64,000 nucleotides of DNA from Apilactobacillus ozensis DSM 23829 = JCM 17196 (GCF_001435995.1 NZ_AYYQ01000002.1:1-64000); one strand, 5' to 3'. Shown: positions 17,099 to 26,893, numbered from the stretch's first letter. Program-made: numbers and translations. Notes: generated by a model from the letters alone, not told the origin.

Positions 17099-19756
17099 TT
17101 GAATAATTCAAAAGACTTTAATTTGACTTTGAGTGAACTCAAATCTAAGTACGACATAAAAGACATTAACTCTGGTTTAGATTCTAAGCAGGCACAAACG
17201 AGATTGGAGAAATACGGAACTAATGAGTTAAAATTTAAAAAGGATTCGAAATTAAAACTATTTTTAAGACAATTTAACAACGTTATCATATATGTGTTGA
17301 TTTTTTCAGCCATTTTAACATTGTTATTACAACACTTTTCGGATTCTTTTATCATTGTTTTGGTAATTTTTATCAATGCTTTTATTGGATATTACCAAGA
17401 AGCTAATGCATCTAATGCCTTAGATAAAATAAAAAGCATTCTAGCTACTAATTCAACGGTCTATCGTGACGGTCATCGAGTTGATATTCCAACTAAAGAT
17501 GTAGTAGTGGGGGATGTAGTTTTCCTAGAAGCAGGCGATAAAGTTCCAGCTGATATGCGATTATTTGATACCGATAACGTAAGAATTCAGGAGTCATCTT
17601 TAACTGGTGAATCTGATTCTATCGCAAAAAATGCGGAAGTTATTAGTAGTGATAATCCAGCTCTAGCTGAACAAACTAACATGGCATTTGCCTATACTTC
17701 AGTAACGTCTGGAAGTGCTACTGGGGTAGTAGTTGCTACAGGTAAGGACACCGAAATTGGTAGAATTTCCGAAAATATTAGTCAAACTAAAGATAGTAAA
17801 ACACCACTTATGCGTGAACTAGATGGCTTAGGTAAATGGGTTTCATACGTAATTATATTTGCTTCAGCTTTACTATTCTTACTTGGTTTCTTCTTAGAAA
17901 CTTATTCATTAAGTGTGTTGTCACTATCAGTAGTTGCGATGATAGTAGGTTCTATTCCAGAAGGATTACCAGCAACCACTTCAGTTGTCTTGTCACGTGG
18001 AGTTAGTGACATGGCTAAAAATAAAAATACGATTATTAAAAGCTTACCAGCTGTAGAAACTTTAGGTTCAGTTGATGTAATTGCTACTGATAAAACTGGT
18101 ACTTTAACTAAAAATGAAATGACAATTAAGGATATCATTCTTAATAATCATACTTATCAGGTGACTGGTAATGGTTATACCCCTAAGGGAGAAATTATCG
18201 AAAATGGTAATTCAGTACAAATGAATGACACCTTAAAATTATTTTTAGAAGCTGGAAATGAAGCAAACGATGCCCAATTAAATCAGGAAAATGATAAATG
18301 GGTATTAAATGGTGAACCGACCGATGGAGCTTTCTTAACGGCTTATACTAAAGCTTTGGGTACTTCAAATAATGATTTTTATAAAGAAATCGATTTACTA
18401 CCATTTGATTCTAATTTTAGATATATTGCTAAATTAGTAGATGATAAAAATGGACAACGTAAATTATTCATTAAGGGTTCGCCAGATAAGTTGCTATCCT
18501 TAGCTAAAAAAGTGGATAAAGATTTTGATATGGATAAATGGAATCGTCAAGTAGAAACTTTATCTGCTCAAGGTAAGCGAGTAATTGCGGTTGGATATCA
18601 AAATGTCGATGACTCGGTTCAAGCAATAACCCATGAACAAATAAAACAAGGTGTACACCTATTAGGGTTAGCTGGAATCATTGATCCACCACGTGAAAGT
18701 GTTATGAAAGCTCTTCGTGAAATGAACGGAGCAGGCATAGCAGTTAAAATGATTACAGGTGACAACCCTGTAACCGCTAAGGCAATTGGTGAACAATTAG
18801 GCTTAGCTGAAAATATTCATGCAGTTACTGGTGCTGAATTAGATGGTATGAATAAAGAAGAGTTTAAACAAGCAGTATTAGATAACCAAGTTTTTGCGCG
18901 TACTACTCCGCAAAATAAATTTGATATCATAAAATCTTTACAAGATAGTGGCAAGGTTACAGCGATGACAGGTGATGGAATTAATGATGCGCCTGCCTTG
19001 AAACGAGCTGATATTGGGGTTGCCATGGGTAATAAAGGAACTGATATTGCCAAAGAATCAGCTGACATGGTTTTAACTGATGACAAATTTGGAACTCTTT
19101 CACCAGCAATTAAAGAAGGTCGTCGCATATATGACAATATTAAGAAAAGTATTCAATTCCTATTGCCAACTTCCTTTGCCGAAGGTTTGATTGTAGCTTT
19201 TACTATTTTGATGCAAAATGATATGCCACTTCAACCAACTCAATTGTTATGGATTAACATGGTATCTGCTATCACCATTCAATTTGCGTTCATATTTGAA
19301 CCGGGTGAAAAAGATTTAATGAAACAAAAGCCACGTAAAACTAGTGGTAGTTTGTTGAACAAGTGGGATGGCATTAGAATTGGTTGGTTAGCTGCTTTAA
19401 TGGCTATTTTAGGTATCATAGCCTTTGAATTGCTAACAGCAAATGGCTTTAGTGATGTTTTTGCAAGTACGGTTGTAGTTAACGTGATTGTATTTGCTAA
19501 AATCTTCTATCTATTCAGTATTCGTACTAAACAGCCGTTGTTCTCTAAAACTCTATTTAGTAATCCACAGGCCTTTATGATTGTTGGAATAATGATTCTA
19601 TTGCAGCTAGGATTAACTTACATTCCATTCATGCAAGGTGCATTCTACACCACAGGTATTGGTGTTATCGGATGGACTATTGCAGTAGTCGCAGGAATCA
19701 TTGTTTTAGCTTTGGCCGAAATAGATAAGTTTATTTCTAAAAAAATCAGTGAGTAA
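17099..19756 (+). CDS. P2-type cation-transporting ATPase (Ca2+-ATPase-like)
   Basis: An 885-residue membrane pump. The actuator motif is TGES (about residue 178), the phosphorylation site D331 in DKTGTLT, and the hinge GDGINDAPAL near 630. The membrane motif IPEGLPATTS in helix 4 is typical of Ca2+-type (PMR1/SERCA-like) pumps and differs from the PEMLP of MgtA-type Mg2+ importers. Hydrophobic helices sit near residues 55-95, 245-300 and 690-880. The start is TTG with AAGGAG 12 bases upstream. A leader ORF precedes it. A small YxeA-like gene follows after 21 bases and may be co-transcribed. Substrate could be Ca2+ or Mn2+. Confidence 0.88.
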   Translation: MNNSKDFNLTLSELKSKYDIKDINSGLDSKQAQTRLEKYGTNELKFKKDSKLKLFLRQFNNVIIYVLIFSAILTLLLQHFSDSFIIVLVIFINAFIGYYQEANASNALDKIKSILATNSTVYRDGHRVDIPTKDVVVGDVVFLEAGDKVPADMRLFDTDNVRIQESSLTGESDSIAKNAEVISSDNPALAEQTNMAFAYTSVTSGSATGVVVATGKDTEIGRISENISQTKDSKTPLMRELDGLGKWVSYVIIFASALLFLLGFFLETYSLSVLSLSVVAMIVGSIPEGLPATTSVVLSRGVSDMAKNKNTIIKSLPAVETLGSVDVIATDKTGTLTKNEMTIKDIILNNHTYQVTGNGYTPKGEIIENGNSVQMNDTLKLFLEAGNEANDAQLNQENDKWVLNGEPTDGAFLTAYTKALGTSNNDFYKEIDLLPFDSNFRYIAKLVDDKNGQRKLFIKGSPDKLLSLAKKVDKDFDMDKWNRQVETLSAQGKRVIAVGYQNVDDSVQAITHEQIKQGVHLLGLAGIIDPPRESVMKALREMNGAGIAVKMITGDNPVTAKAIGEQLGLAENIHAVTGAELDGMNKEEFKQAVLDNQVFARTTPQNKFDIIKSLQDSGKVTAMTGDGINDAPALKRADIGVAMGNKGTDIAKESADMVLTDDKFGTLSPAIKEGRRIYDNIKKSIQFLLPTSFAEGLIVAFTILMQNDMPLQPTQLLWINMVSAITIQFAFIFEPGEKDLMKQKPRKTSGSLLNKWDGIRIGWLAALMAILGIIAFELLTANGFSDVFASTVVVNVIVFAKIFYLFSIRTKQPLFSKTLFSNPQAFMIVGIMILLQLGLTYIPFMQGAFYTTGIGVIGWTIAVVAGIIVLALAEIDKFISKKISE

Positions 19757-19777
19757 AATTTAGATAGGAAATTTCAT

Positions 19778-20167
19778 ATGAAAAAGTTTATATTCGGAAT
19801 TCTTGGAATAGTAGTGCTTTTGATTGGTTTTTTAATTTTTAAAAATGGAAATGATTATTATCAAAACCGTTACACCGGTGAGATTGCTTATGCGAAAGTT
19901 CCTAATAAAATACCAGTTAAAGAAAAAGCGAAGAATTCAAAGAATAAAGTTGTTGAAGGTATTTATACGTATAAATATAACTTTAGGTTCGTAACTAAGA
20001 ATGGCAAAGTCATAAATATGGAACATTATTTATCTGGTGAAGACGTTAAACCATTGACGCCAGGTTCAATTGTTAAAGCTGAGGTTGGCAAACAATTGAT
20101 TGTTAAAGGACCTAACGAGGTTAATAAATCAGATGTGCCTAAAAATATTGTTGATAAATTAAACTAA
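19778..20167 (+). CDS. YxeA-family (DUF1093) secreted or membrane-anchored protein
   Basis: 129 residues with an N-terminal hydrophobic helix (FIFGILGIVVLLIGFLIF, about 4-22). The following small beta-rich domain contains YYQNRYTGEIAYAKV and YKYNFRFVTKNGK, typical of YxeA-like proteins. Function in the family is not established. It lies 21 bases after the P-type ATPase gene, so the two probably form one transcript ended by the strong terminator at 20165-20210. Confidence 0.7.
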   Translation: MKKFIFGILGIVVLLIGFLIFKNGNDYYQNRYTGEIAYAKVPNKIPVKEKAKNSKNKVVEGIYTYKYNFRFVTKNGKVINMEHYLSGEDVKPLTPGSIVKAEVGKQLIVKGPNEVNKSDVPKNIVDKLN

Positions 20168-20210
20168 AAAAATAACCTATTACTCAAATGAGTAATAGGT
20201 TATTTTTTTA
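20165..20210. terminator. Bidirectional terminator, P-type ATPase operon and ydcF-like gene
   Basis: AAATAACCTATTACTC pairs with GAGTAATAGGTTATTT around AAAT. It has one of the longest stems in the window. Confidence 0.9.
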
Positions 20211-21236
20211 GTTTATGGCTTTCAAAATCGAAAGTATTAATATCACCATTCCAATGAATAAATGTAATTTTTTATGAGACATTAAAATAGCGATGTACTC
20301 GCGAATTATAGCGTTTGGAATAAAGAAGTAACTTGTTTTAGCACCAATCCCATTAATATTCAATCCGGCCAATCTAGCATATCCACTGGCTCGATATATA
20401 TGATAATTATTAGAAACAAAAATTCCATTACTTAGGTTAAGTTTTTTAGTTTCTATAACCCTTTTGGAAAATTGCATATTTTGTAAGGTGTTTTTAGATT
20501 GTGTTTCAGCTAATACTAATTTTTCATCGATGCCTTGCTTGATTGCATAATTTTGCATAGCAGTTCCTTCGGGGATACTCTCATCATTTCCCTGTCCACC
20601 AGAGCAAATTAGAATAGGTGATTTGTTTCCGCTTTTAACTTGTTGTTTCATAAACTCAATTCCTTTATCAATACGAGCTGCTAGTAAAGGAGATACTTGA
20701 TTGCCATTTAGTAATCCAGATCCTAATACGATGATGTAATCTTTATCTTTCTTCGGTTTATATAGTAGACACATGACAGCAGAACTAATGAATGCAATGA
20801 AGCAAAATACAATGTAAAAAATTGAGAGTTGAATCAATGAAATAACAAAATCACCAAATTTGTTATCAAAAGTTACCTTAATCAAATTGACGATAAATGG
20901 TGAAATCAGAATTCCAACTCCAATGATTAAGGTTAACATGTTTGCAATTGAATGACTTTCCTTGCGCCAGACAATCCAAGCATTCCATAACCATAATATC
21001 CACTGTAGTGTGTATAAAAATATAAGCGGGATAGCTATAATTATGAATATAATTAATGACAATCTTGTTAAAATGTCATTATCGATATTAACTACGAAAA
21101 GAGCTAGAGATATTAGTGTGAAAAATAAACTAAATATTAGCAAAAAACCATTTAACAATCTGGCCTTATTTTCTGAATAGCTTAGATAGGTACCTATCCA
21201 TCCGGCTATTGAGATAAGTATAAATGTGATTAAAAT
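20208..21236 (-). CDS. YdcF-family (DUF218) membrane protein with apparent ATT start
   Basis: The protein has several N-terminal membrane helices and a DUF218 domain (IIVLGSGLLNGNQVSPLLAARID, ICSGGQGNDESIPEGTAM, SNNYHIYRASGYARLAGL). Such proteins are linked to envelope processes, possibly polysaccharide handling; the reaction is unknown. The first in-frame ATG/GTG/TTG is TTG at 21156-21158 (316 residues) and lacks an RBS. A perfect AAAGGAG lies 9 bases before an in-frame ATT at 21234-21236, with an open frame and a plausible membrane helix in between. I therefore propose ATT as start, giving 342 residues. Confidence 0.75.
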   Translation of the reverse strand: MLITFILISIAGWIGTYLSYSENKARLLNGFLLIFSLFFTLISLALFVVNIDNDILTRLSLIIFIIIAIPLIFLYTLQWILWLWNAWIVWRKESHSIANMLTLIIGVGILISPFIVNLIKVTFDNKFGDFVISLIQLSIFYIVFCFIAFISSAVMCLLYKPKKDKDYIIVLGSGLLNGNQVSPLLAARIDKGIEFMKQQVKSGNKSPILICSGGQGNDESIPEGTAMQNYAIKQGIDEKLVLAETQSKNTLQNMQFSKRVIETKKLNLSNGIFVSNNYHIYRASGYARLAGLNINGIGAKTSYFFIPNAIIREYIAILMSHKKLHLFIGMVILILSILKAIN

Positions 21237-21371
21237 ATGAAATCACTCCTTTAATATATGTATGAACATTATATTACACCTTGCTAATATTATCATAATT
21301 TTATATTTATTATTAAATTAATGTTAATAAAATGTAATATTTCTTTATTGTATGATTAATAAAATTATTAT

Positions 21372-21384
21372 ACCATAGTATGGT
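21372..21384. promoter_or_regulatory. 13-bp palindrome upstream of the surface protein gene
   Basis: ACCATA-G-TATGGT is a perfect inverted repeat about 60 bases before the start of the surface protein gene, in a very AT-rich region. It may be an operator; no regulator is known. Confidence 0.35.
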
Positions 21385-21444
21385 TATGACGATTTTTGTA
21401 ATAATTTAAATTAAACTCTTAATAAAATGTAGAGGAGAACATAT

Positions 21445-24039
21445 ATGAAAAAGTCATTTTTAATTGTAACATTCCTATCTATTTTTACATTTTTATATTC
21501 TTTTAGTAATTCAGTTAAAGCATCTGAACAGCAAACAATTACAGATATAAATAAAGCTTTTGATGTTGATAAAAAAGATGTTGATGGAAACACTATAACT
21601 CTTACTCATGATGGTAAAAATGGTGAAGTAAGAGGTGTCGCAACGTTAAAAAATAAAGTTGATTTTTCCAAGGGATTTACTATGAAAGGTGACGTTCAAA
21701 TTAGTGGCACTGGTGATTATAATAAAACAACTCTTGGTGATGGTATATCTTTTGTATTTAGTACTGGAAATACAAATTCAATTGGATTAGCAGGTGGAGG
21801 ATTAGGCATTAGCGGTCTGGATAATGCTTTTGGATTTAAAATTGATACTTACTACAACAGTAAAAGTACTAATAATACTGAAATAAACAAGGGAGATTAT
21901 GAATCAGACCCAGTTGATAAACTTAGTGATCAAAATGGTGATTACTACGAACCAAAAAGTATATTTGGATCTTTTGTCTACAATAAAAATAATAATTCTA
22001 ACACTTCCGTTACTTATTATGACAAAAATCAGGATAGAACTGTTAATCCACAAAGTATTAATGATACAAGTAAATTAAATGCTTCAGATGGCTATATCCC
22101 TATTACCATTCAATATTCAGGAAATAAAGACGGAAAGCTATCTATCGATTTAGGCGACATGCATTGGTCTATTGACGTTAGTAAAATTAATTCAGGTAAT
22201 GAAATGCCCAAATCTTTTCTTATTGCTGGTTCCAATGGTGTAAAGACAGGGCAACAAGCATTTAAGTTCCATGAGGTTTCGTATTATAAAAAAAGCTCAG
22301 TTAATGTTAATGTTTTGGATAATAATAAAAAACCTATTTATGATTTTACCAAAGATGTCTTTGGTGAAGATAAAGTTCTTAACGTTACAGACATAGGAGC
22401 AGATACAGTAAAATACAACGTTGATGTTGAATATTCAGAAGATGACAAGTATAAAATTAAAATACCTCAAATTGGTGGTTACCACTTGACATCAGTATCT
22501 GATGGAGAAAAAGATATTCCACTTCCTTCCGATAATATTTTGACGGGTAGTCTAAAAAACGATGAAATAAAGAATTTAACATTGAAATATCAAGCTAATA
22601 AATTACAAATATTTGATTATGATGATAATAATAAATTACTTTTTAATGTTGGTAATGACTACGAAAAAAAAGTACCTACCTCTAAAATATTTAAAAAATC
22701 AGACAATTCTGAAGGCACTGAGTTTGAGTATAATGACTATTCTATTAAATCAGCTATTGCTAAATATGAAAACGATTTAAAGACGTACCAATTAAGTGAT
22801 TTAAGTTCCAGAGAGAATGAAAATTATATGCATTCAGATGCTAAAATATATCTAAGCAAAAAGAATTTACCTATTTTGGTAAAAAAAGGTAAATTAATTG
22901 TAAAGTACGAAGATGAAGACAATAATGTTATAAAGACGGATGAATTTTCAGATGAATTTGGTAAGCCGTATAATATTCATCCTGATAAAATAGATAATTA
23001 TGTATATGATTCAATAGTTAAAGGGTCTTTATTAGGAACTTATTCCGATGAAGCAACCGTGGTAATACTAAAGTATAAAAAGAACATCACTCCGATTGAT
23101 CCAGTTCCAACACCTCCTTTAAGCAAAGGAACGGTGACCGTTCACTATTTAGATGAACATGGTAAAGAGTTCAACAAACAAGTTACCTCAGGAAATGTTG
23201 GTGATAGTTATTCAGTATCAATGCCAAATGATGGAAATTATCAATTTACTTCAGTTTCTAAGGGTAATTTAAATGGTAATTACATTGACGGCAATATTGA
23301 TGTTTATTTGAATTACAAAATTATCAAAAATGACAACAATAGTAATTATGATAATAATGGTCTACTAAAAAAAGACACAATTGTTTATCCAACTAAGTCC
23401 ATGAACTTATATAAAAGTAATCGATTCAGCAAGACTAATTTATTAAGACACTACACTAATAAACCAATGGTTAATAAACCTATTTTCGTGGTAGATGGTC
23501 ATGGTAAAAGTAAAACTGGATTGTTAAGATATAAAGTTCATGAAATGAATCATAAAAATCGTGTTGGTTACATTACAGTTCGAAAAGATTATGTATTACC
23601 AGTTTACGAAACTAATTTTAAAGGTAAAGTTACTGTAATTAGTGCTGGTGGCATCAATGAATACAATAACAAGAATTTAACTGGTAAAGTTGCACATTAC
23701 AAACAAGGTCAAACGTTAGACGTGAAGGGAATTGTTTGGAATAAACGTTCAACACGTTACATCTTAAACAATGGAACATTCATTACAGCTAACAAGACTT
23801 TAGTTGCTAAAGGTGTTCACAAACAAGTTAAATCGTTTACTGCTAAAAAAGGTTTAACCATCTATAATGATGCTCAGCTAAGCAAAAAAGTAAAAACCGT
23901 TAAAAAAGCTAAGACTATGTTAATTAAAAACTGGGATTATTCAGATAAAGATAATACTTTAAAGCATGGTAGTTTAAGATATCGTGTTTCTGGTGGCTAT
24001 GTTTATGCTAACAGTAAATATATAAAAAATGTTAAATAA
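21445..24039 (+). CDS. Large surface protein: L-type lectin domain, MucBP-like units, DUF5776 repeats
   Basis: 864 residues. Signal peptide about 1-27 (ending VKA). Residues about 30-290 resemble a legume/L-type lectin sandwich (TTLGDGISFVFSTGN, GFKIDTYYNS, FKFHEVSYYKK). Three MucBP-like units follow (about 390-460, 486-551 and 560-625; the last has GTVTVHYLDEHGKEF). From about 650 there are DUF5776-type repeats (LYKSNRFSK, LRYKVHEMNHKNRVGYIT, TRYILNNGTFITANKTLV), likely for wall attachment. No LPXTG signal. The RBS is AGAGGAG. Probable role is carbohydrate or mucin adhesion. Confidence 0.8.
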   Translation: MKKSFLIVTFLSIFTFLYSFSNSVKASEQQTITDINKAFDVDKKDVDGNTITLTHDGKNGEVRGVATLKNKVDFSKGFTMKGDVQISGTGDYNKTTLGDGISFVFSTGNTNSIGLAGGGLGISGLDNAFGFKIDTYYNSKSTNNTEINKGDYESDPVDKLSDQNGDYYEPKSIFGSFVYNKNNNSNTSVTYYDKNQDRTVNPQSINDTSKLNASDGYIPITIQYSGNKDGKLSIDLGDMHWSIDVSKINSGNEMPKSFLIAGSNGVKTGQQAFKFHEVSYYKKSSVNVNVLDNNKKPIYDFTKDVFGEDKVLNVTDIGADTVKYNVDVEYSEDDKYKIKIPQIGGYHLTSVSDGEKDIPLPSDNILTGSLKNDEIKNLTLKYQANKLQIFDYDDNNKLLFNVGNDYEKKVPTSKIFKKSDNSEGTEFEYNDYSIKSAIAKYENDLKTYQLSDLSSRENENYMHSDAKIYLSKKNLPILVKKGKLIVKYEDEDNNVIKTDEFSDEFGKPYNIHPDKIDNYVYDSIVKGSLLGTYSDEATVVILKYKKNITPIDPVPTPPLSKGTVTVHYLDEHGKEFNKQVTSGNVGDSYSVSMPNDGNYQFTSVSKGNLNGNYIDGNIDVYLNYKIIKNDNNSNYDNNGLLKKDTIVYPTKSMNLYKSNRFSKTNLLRHYTNKPMVNKPIFVVDGHGKSKTGLLRYKVHEMNHKNRVGYITVRKDYVLPVYETNFKGKVTVISAGGINEYNNKNLTGKVAHYKQGQTLDVKGIVWNKRSTRYILNNGTFITANKTLVAKGVHKQVKSFTAKKGLTIYNDAQLSKKVKTVKKAKTMLIKNWDYSDKDNTLKHGSLRYRVSGGYVYANSKYIKNVK

Positions 24040-24041
24040 TT

Positions 24042-24128
24042 AAAAAGCATTTCAATTATGAATGATACCTATAGGGTTGAACACTAAAGTCAACTTTTAA
24101 TAGGACAGTTCATTTTGAGATGCTTTTT
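24042..24128 (+). terminator. Long branched terminator after the surface protein gene
   Basis: AAAAAGCAT (24042-24050) pairs with ATGCTTTTT (24120-24128). The stem continues imperfectly inward through TCAA/TTGA, ATGAA/TTCAT and CCTAT/ATAGG segments, with an inner GTTGA/TCAAC hairpin. At about 87 bases it is far longer than other terminators here. Confidence 0.65.
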
Positions 24129-24192
24129 TTATTTTGTAAAATTAAAAAATAATGATAAAATGATTAAAAATATTTTAAAGGCGATGTTTAAG

Positions 24193-25182
24193 ATGAAAAT
24201 TCTAGTTTACAATGTTCGAGAAGATGAAGAACCTGAAATTAATCAATGGGCAGCTAATAACAATGCTACAGTTGATGTTATTAAAAAGGAATTAAATGCT
24301 GAAACTGCTGATTTAGCTCAAGGTTATGATGGAGTATCAGTTCAACAACTAAATTCTTTAAAAGACCCTAAAATATATGAAAAGTTAGCTAAACATGGTA
24401 TTAAGCAAATGGCATTTCGAACTACTGGCTATGAAATTGCTAATTTGGAGGCTGCAACAGCAAATGGCATTGCAGTTACCAATGTTCCTGCTTATTCACC
24501 GCGTTCAGTTAGTGAATTAGTTTTAGCACAAGCTATGTATTTGGTGCGTAACTTGGGATTAATTGAAGATAGATTAAATCACAATAATTTTAAATGGTTT
24601 GGACTACAAGCTAATGAAATTCACAACTTAACGATTGGAATTGTTGGTGCTGGTAAAATTGGGAGTGCCGTAGCTAGAATATTTAAAGCTTTAGGCGCTA
24701 AAGTAATTGCGGTTGATCCAGTTTTTCGACCTGAACTATGTGATACTTTATATTATGTGGACTACGATACTTTATACAAAGAATCTGATATAGTCACAAT
24801 GCATACGCCTTTAACTTCAGAAACTGAACATATGATTAACGCAAAAGTTTTCGAAATGATGAAACCTACAGCTTTCTTTATCAACGATTCAAGGGGTGGC
24901 GTCGTAGTTACCGATGAGTTAATTTCAGCATTAAAGAGTAAAGAAATTGCGGGAGCTGCAATTGATACTATTGAAAACGAAGCTGGAATTTTCAATACCA
25001 ACTTAGGCGATAATAAATCAGACAATGAAGCTCTGAACGAATTGATGTGCATGCCAAACGTTAAAGTTACGCCACATACAGGCTTTTATACCGACATGGC
25101 TGTTAAAAACATGGTAGATATTGCACTAGATGAAACTAGCAGAGTCATAAAAGGTGAAAAACCTTTGAATCAGGTGAATTAA
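24193..25182 (+). CDS. D-2-hydroxyacid dehydrogenase (D-lactate dehydrogenase type)
   Basis: 330 residues from ATG 24193, with AAAGG upstream; earlier starts fall within the preceding terminator. Reduces pyruvate or a related 2-oxoacid with NADH. The NAD-binding motif is VGAGKIGSAVARIF (about 154-167). The catalytic Arg lies in FINDSRGGVVV, the Glu in DTIENEAG and the His in VTPHTGFYTD, giving the R/E/H set of the family. D-lactate production fits a heterofermenter. An LD-carboxypeptidase-like gene starts 4 bases downstream and may be co-transcribed. Confidence 0.88.
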   Translation: MKILVYNVREDEEPEINQWAANNNATVDVIKKELNAETADLAQGYDGVSVQQLNSLKDPKIYEKLAKHGIKQMAFRTTGYEIANLEAATANGIAVTNVPAYSPRSVSELVLAQAMYLVRNLGLIEDRLNHNNFKWFGLQANEIHNLTIGIVGAGKIGSAVARIFKALGAKVIAVDPVFRPELCDTLYYVDYDTLYKESDIVTMHTPLTSETEHMINAKVFEMMKPTAFFINDSRGGVVVTDELISALKSKEIAGAAIDTIENEAGIFNTNLGDNKSDNEALNELMCMPNVKVTPHTGFYTDMAVKNMVDIALDETSRVIKGEKPLNQVN

Positions 25183-25186
25183 AAAT

Positions 25187-26161
25187 ATGATAAAAAATAC
25201 AATAATTCCGGATAGGATTAAACCTGGTGATGAAATCAGAATTATTGCACCCAGTGATTCTATATATAGAGTTGGTGGTATGGATGCTAATATAATATCG
25301 CAACAAAAATTAGAGAATTGGGGATTTAAAGTAACTTTTGGAGAACATATTTTTGAGCATGATATGATGAATACTTCTGCTATTCAATCTAGAGTATCTG
25401 ATATTCACGCTGCATTTTTAGATAAAAATGTTAAAGCAATTATTACAGTTATTGGTGGATTAACCTCCAATGAAATTTTGCCATATGTTAATTATGAAAT
25501 AATAAAAGCAAATCCTAAAATAATTTGTGGATTTTCTGATTTTACAGCTTTATCTAATGCAATTCACGCTAAAACAGGTTTAGTTACTTATTATGGTCCC
25601 GCTTTTGCTTCTTTAAAAATGTTAGGGCAGCTTGGTGATTATCAAGATAATTATTTTTTAACTGCTCTAACTAATAATAGTTTTGAAATCGTTCCATCTA
25701 AATTTTGGTCTAGTGGACCTTGGTATGATGACAATGGGAAAATAACTTTATACAAAAACCAATGGTCTGTTTATAATCCAGGCGATGCTGAAGGAATTGT
25801 AATTGGTGGTAATTTGGATACTTTTACTTTAATACAAGGAACTCCTTATCAACCTGATTTGTCTAATAAAATATTATTAGTAGAGTTTTCAGAAGACAAT
25901 CCTTGGGAAGAATTTTCTAGGGATTTAGCCTCACTATTGCAAGCAGCTGAAAATCCAAAAGCATTGCTTATAGGTCGTTTCCCTAAAGAATGTAAAATGA
26001 CACATAGTCGATTGATGTATGTTTTGGATAAATTTCCAATTTTAAAAGAAATTCCAGTTATATATAATTTAAATGTCGGTCATGCTCAACCAATTTTCAC
26101 CATTCCTTTAGGAAGTAAAATTAAAATAGATAATAATTTAAGTATTAAAGTTCTATATTAA
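25187..26161 (+). CDS. S66-family LD-carboxypeptidase/MccF-like peptidase
   Basis: 324 residues. Resembles the LdcA/MccF family of serine peptidases that cleave L,D bonds in muropeptides or inactivate microcin C-type compounds. The pattern VIGGLTSNEILPYVNYEII followed by NPKIICGFSDFTALSNAI carries the nucleophile Ser region. The C-terminal domain has the acidic and His elements (EGIVIGGNLDTF, VGHAQP). There is no signal peptide, so the enzyme is cytoplasmic and suits either cell-wall recycling or self-protection. It follows the dehydrogenase gene after 4 bases. Confidence 0.82.
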   Translation: MIKNTIIPDRIKPGDEIRIIAPSDSIYRVGGMDANIISQQKLENWGFKVTFGEHIFEHDMMNTSAIQSRVSDIHAAFLDKNVKAIITVIGGLTSNEILPYVNYEIIKANPKIICGFSDFTALSNAIHAKTGLVTYYGPAFASLKMLGQLGDYQDNYFLTALTNNSFEIVPSKFWSSGPWYDDNGKITLYKNQWSVYNPGDAEGIVIGGNLDTFTLIQGTPYQPDLSNKILLVEFSEDNPWEEFSRDLASLLQAAENPKALLIGRFPKECKMTHSRLMYVLDKFPILKEIPVIYNLNVGHAQPIFTIPLGSKIKIDNNLSIKVLY

Positions 26162-26166
26162 CTATT

Positions 26167-26196
26167 AAAAGCAGATAATAAATATCTGCTTTTTTT
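26167..26196 (+). terminator. Terminator after the S66-family gene
   Basis: AAAAGCAGATA pairs with TATCTGCTTTT and is followed by a T run. Confidence 0.85.
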
Positions 26197-26290
26197 ATTG
26201 ATATATCAATGTTGTCAAGAAAATGAGCGTTACTTTTATGGGTAATTTAGTTATGATAATTTTACCAATTATTTAAAGGAGAAATTAATC

Positions 26291-26893
26291 ATGCGATTTG
26301 GTGAAAGATTAAAAAATGAACGTAAAAATAAAAATGTTAGTCAGTCAGAAGTTGCTAAATATTTACATGTTTCTCGTAACACTATCTCTAACTGGGAAAA
26401 TGAACGAAGTTATCCGGATATTGATAGTTTAGTTAAAATTAGCGATTATTATAATGTTTCATTAGACACACTTCTAAAAGAAGATATCGGAATGAAAGAC
26501 TATCTAAGCAAAAAAGATGTAATTCATAATATAAAAACTTTTGAGTGGTTAATAAACGTCGCCTTCGTTATTAGTTTCTTTTATTGGATGTTTATAAACC
26601 CATCTGATTTGCATGTGTTTATAATTACCATGATTATTTCACTTGTGTGCGAGTTTGCGTCAATTTTAATTAATAAATGGCGTAAACAAATTCAAGGGGA
26701 TAATATTTTTAATTTCGCTTTAAATATCGGATTACCATTAATATTTATATCTTCTGGAATTAAATCTATATTAAATGCAATACAGACTAATAATTTTATT
26801 AGAATTATGTTGGGTGGGGTTAGCGTATTGTGTTTTATTGCTATCACTTTAAATAATCTTACTGTATATATAAAAAATAAAAAGCGCTGTTAA
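26291..26893 (+). CDS. XRE-family regulator with C-terminal membrane helices
   Basis: 200 residues. An N-terminal Cro/CI helix-turn-helix (about 1-62; QSEVAKYLHVSRNTISNWENERSY) is joined to a C-terminal region with about four hydrophobic segments (from about 85). Such proteins may link envelope state to transcription. The ATG follows AAAGGAG. It is convergent with the broken FUSC-family gene. No target is evident; the intergenic region before it is ordinary. Confidence 0.8.
   Translation: MRFGERLKNERKNKNVSQSEVAKYLHVSRNTISNWENERSYPDIDSLVKISDYYNVSLDTLLKEDIGMKDYLSKKDVIHNIKTFEWLINVAFVISFFYWMFINPSDLHVFIITMIISLVCEFASILINKWRKQIQGDNIFNFALNIGLPLIFISSGIKSILNAIQTNNFIRIMLGGVSVLCFIAITLNNLTVYIKNKKRC

Noticed and set aside
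17099..19756. Mg2+ importer of the MgtA type because of the leader peptide
   Set aside because: Helix 4 reads PEGLP, not PEMLP, and matches Ca-type pumps.
24115..24192. N-terminal extension of the D-2-hydroxyacid dehydrogenase from 24115
   Set aside because: That start lies inside the preceding terminator and has no RBS; ATG 24193 fits the family N-terminus.
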